Origin: Flavobacterium sp. Root901 | GTDB taxonomy: Bacteria; Bacteroidota; Bacteroidia; Flavobacteriales; Flavobacteriaceae | DNA length: 64,000 nucleotides | Direction: 5' to 3' | Assembly: GCF_001429765.1 (NCBI RefSeq) | Contig: NZ_LMJB01000007.1 | Span: forward strand, 58,779 to 122,778 | Part shown: positions 63,701 to 64,000 of the stretch, one piece after another | Layout: the number at the start of each line of letters is the position of its first letter | Numbering within the stretch: position 1 is the first letter of the stretch | Made by a program: the position numbers and the translations under genes | The notes under the pieces: generated by a model | Told to the model about the DNA's origin: nothing | Seen by the model: only the letters and a program-made list of their open reading frames with translations | Database searches by the model: none

Positions 63701-64000
63701 CATATTCCTGGGCACCTGCCGGAGGAACGGCTGCAACTGCAACTGGATTATCTGCAGGAACTTATACCGCAACAATTACTGACGCAAATGGTTGTTCTGC
63801 GACCCAATCGGTTACAATTGCTGAACCTACTGCAATTTCTGTAACAGAAACTCATATAAATGTTTCTTGTAATGGAGGAGCAAACGGATCTGCAACAGTT
63901 AGTGTTACTGGAGGAACAGGAGCATATACTTACGCATGGTCACCTGCCGGAGGAACAGCTGCAACTGCAACTGCAACTGGATTATCTGCAGGAACTTACA
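57703..64000 (+). CDS. SprB-type repeat adhesin, truncated by the window end
   Basis: The frame opens at the ATG at 57703 with a signal peptide (LLLFITLFCLFGVFQNTKAQ) and stays open to base 64000, giving more than 2,098 residues. An N-terminal beta domain (about 22-265) and a fibronectin-like segment (about 265-360, ending YGNNLTFTTG) lead into a long array of 74-78-residue SprB-type repeats with VSCNGGANGTATV, GGTAPYTYSWSPSGG and AGTYSVTITD landmarks. SprB is the mobile surface adhesin of flavobacterial gliding; such proteins are secreted by the type IX system through a C-terminal domain, which lies outside the window. It is a SprB-like adhesin, not necessarily SprB itself. Confidence 0.9.
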   Translation, partial: MKKKLLLFITLFCLFGVFQNTKAQTLAPGDIAFIGFNIGGPDGFSFITLKPIPAGEIVYFTEEGLYSGGWINSSEPHIKWTVPAGVTCGKIISLIESSVTPNTFTVTGGSASDFVINPVGPAYNFNLSAGDQMLAYQSADNSMRPTISPATITFIAGIHGDYNAGNYDSVTHWNSSALTGTGGGAESIIPPGLTDGVNCVALFPGITEPSQFFAKYTGSLTGSASTLRTSINTYSNWVSPATDQGILPSNYSPSVTCAVAPTVASTTATAVKSVSATLGGNVTADGGDPSIERGIVWATTANPTTSNNKVQIGTGTGTFSNVVTGFPAATTINFRAYAINSGGTSYGNNLTFTTGAALTAPATISKTDVSCNGGSNGTATIIGSGGTTPYTYLWSNSQTNPTATGLAAGTYNVTVTDAESTQITRSITINQPAAAVNATALTTPVSCFGGSNGTATVTPSGGTSPYTYLWSDGQTAATAAGLTAGTYSVTITDDNGCPKTVSSIVVGGPAAALSATSSATSVSCFGGSNGTAAVIASGGTAPYNYSWSPFGGTGATATGLTAGTYSVTITDSKSCTLTVNNIIVGGPSSAITSTTSSTPVSCFGGSNGTATVTPSGGGGGYTYLWSNGATTATATGLAAGTYSVTVTDSFNCQHIKNNIIVGSPAAAVGGTSSTTTVSCNGGSNGTATVTASGGTAPYTYLWSNGATTATASGLAFGIYSVTITDSKSCAFTINNIIVNQPAALSGTPSATAVSCFGGSNGTATIIASGGTAPYTYSWSPSGGTAATATGLTAGTYSVTITDSKSCTLTVNNIIVGSPAAALSGTPSTTPVSCFGGANGTASIVAAGGTAPYTYLWSNTATTSTATGLAAGNYSVTITDNNSCTFTVNNIAVSQPAILSGTASTTSVSCFGGANGTATVTASGGTAPYTYSWSPSGGTAATATGLTAGTYSVTITDDNSCTFTLNNIIINEPTAALSATNSSTAVSCNGGSNGTATVLPSGGTSPYTYLWSNGAVTATATGLAAGTYSVTITDNNSCTFTVNNIAVTQPTAITATSSVTSVSCNGGANGSAAIAPAGGTSPYTYLWSDGQTTAVATGLTAGTYSVTITDTNSCTFTVNNIIVTQPTALGGTASTTSVSCFGGSNGTATVIASGGTAPYTYSWSPSGGTAATATGLTAGTYSVAITDDNSCTITINNIVVGGPAAGLAITSSQTDVLCNGSPTGSASVAVTGGTGAYTYSWLPTGGTAASATGLAAGTYTVTVTDANNCQATQSVTILEPAVLTVTPAAQTDIACFGDSTGSATVTAAGGTGAYTYSWAPSGGTAATATGLSAGTYTVTVTDANNCQASQSFIISQPSAALTAVSGGQNNVSCNGGANGSATVNVTGGTGGYTYSWAPSGGTAATATGLSAGTYIVTVTDANNCQTTQNFNILQPNALTASIGSQTDVSCNGGANGSATVNVTGGTGAYTYLWAPAGGTAATASGLSAGTYTVTITDTNTCQTTQSFTIGQPFVLSVTPSQTNVLCNGTATGTATVTVSGGTPGYTYLWSPSGGTAATATGLTAGAYTVTATDANGCFTTQNFTITEPGVLTATQSQTDATCSTGGIASVNVSGGTGPYSYLWSPSGDTTPTASGLTAGIHSVLITDSNGCTLTKNFTIGTTNTLVASTSQIDVLCFGDNTGTAAVVPSGATGPFTYVWSPSGGNAATASNLTAGNYSVTITASNGCSIVKNFTITEPTELIVTPNPQTNVSCNGGANGSASVSVSGGTGAYTYSWAPAGGTAATATGLSAGTYTVTIQDANLCTKTQSFTITEPAILAATTSQTDVSCNGGTNGTATVSVTGGTGAYTYSWSPAGGTAATASGLAAGTYTVTITDANSCIATQSVTITEPAVLTATASQTDITCNGLNNGTAAITAAGGTAPYTYSWSPSGGTAATATGLSTGTYTATITDANGCIATQSVTIAEPSAIAVTETHTDVSCNSGANGTATVNVTGGTGAYTYSWAPAGGTAATATGLSAGTYTATITDANGCSATQSVTIAEPTAISVTETHINVSCNGGANGSATVSVTGGTGAYTYAWSPAGGTAATATATGLSAGTY
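58810..64000 (+). repeat. Tandem SprB-like repeats, 23 units of 222-234 bp
   Basis: Taking the VSC-type landmark codon as the start, units begin at 58810, 59038, 59269, 59503, 59734, 59962, 60196, 60424, 60658, 60886, 61114, 61348, 61579, 61813, 62044, 62272, 62500, 62722, 62953, 63181, 63409, 63637 and 63865. All spacings are multiples of three. Units toward the 3' end are more alike than those at the start, consistent with recent expansion. The last visible unit carries an extra 6-base GCAACT copy. Confidence 0.9.

Noticed and set aside
58810..64000. CRISPR-like array from the regular spacing in the right end
   Set aside because: The repeats are protein-coding, in frame and 222-234 bp long, with no unique spacers.

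Overview
The window reads as chromosomal DNA of a Flavobacterium-like member of the Bacteroidota. It is AT-rich, many start sites are preceded by the -7 box TAnnTTTG (often with an upstream TTG), intergenic regions are full of short hairpin repeats, and the right end encodes a SprB-type repeat adhesin of the kind tied to flavobacterial gliding. No rRNA, tRNA, CRISPR array or intact insertion sequence was seen.

Layout. 1-1.4 kb: an MFS transporter. 1.8-9.8 kb: a co-directional redox cluster (two-part FAD dehydrogenase, VioB-type ferritin-like protein, ABM monooxygenase, nitrobindin-like protein, double Dabb protein, bicovalent flavin oxidase, cupin). 9.9-11.4 kb: a TetR regulator and an SDR carrying the same operator. 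11.5-15.7 kb: a stressosome-type module (RsbR, RsbS, RsbT, SpoIIE/RsbX-like phosphatase, hybrid kinase) with no sigma factor beside it. 15.9-19.1 kb: a TPR histidine kinase, a small lipoprotein and a response regulator. 19.3-25.3 kb: a sulfur/methionine region with metNIQ behind a Cys/Met-rich leader peptide and terminator, a PLP enzyme, and a TlpA-like protein behind a SAM-I riboswitch. 25.5-38.2 kb: small oxidoreductases, stress proteins and regulators; three of its promoters share paired 13-bp boxes 21 bp apart, and an AraC regulator gene sits among them. 38.5-42.5 kb: a kaiC-kaiB-kaiB-kinase-regulator operon. 42.7-47.3 kb: a low-GC island with a VirE_N/PriCT-2-type protein, a GC-richer spacer, a reverse transcriptase split by an 11-bp tandem duplication, and an OLD-like ATPase/TOPRIM protein. 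47.4-55.3 kb: a large lipoprotein, OsmC, a hydrolase, an OxyR-like regulator, and GNAT/MarR and HxlR genes. 55.9-64 kb: a tail-collar protein, a binding-fold protein without a signal peptide, and an adhesin with at least 23 SprB-like repeats that runs off the window.

Most interesting points: the reverse transcriptase/ATPase island with its frameshifting duplication, the probable attenuation leader of metNIQ, the three-promoter AraC-like regulon, the unassigned redox cluster, and the stressosome and KaiBC modules. All functional calls rest on motifs and gene order read by eye; no search was run.
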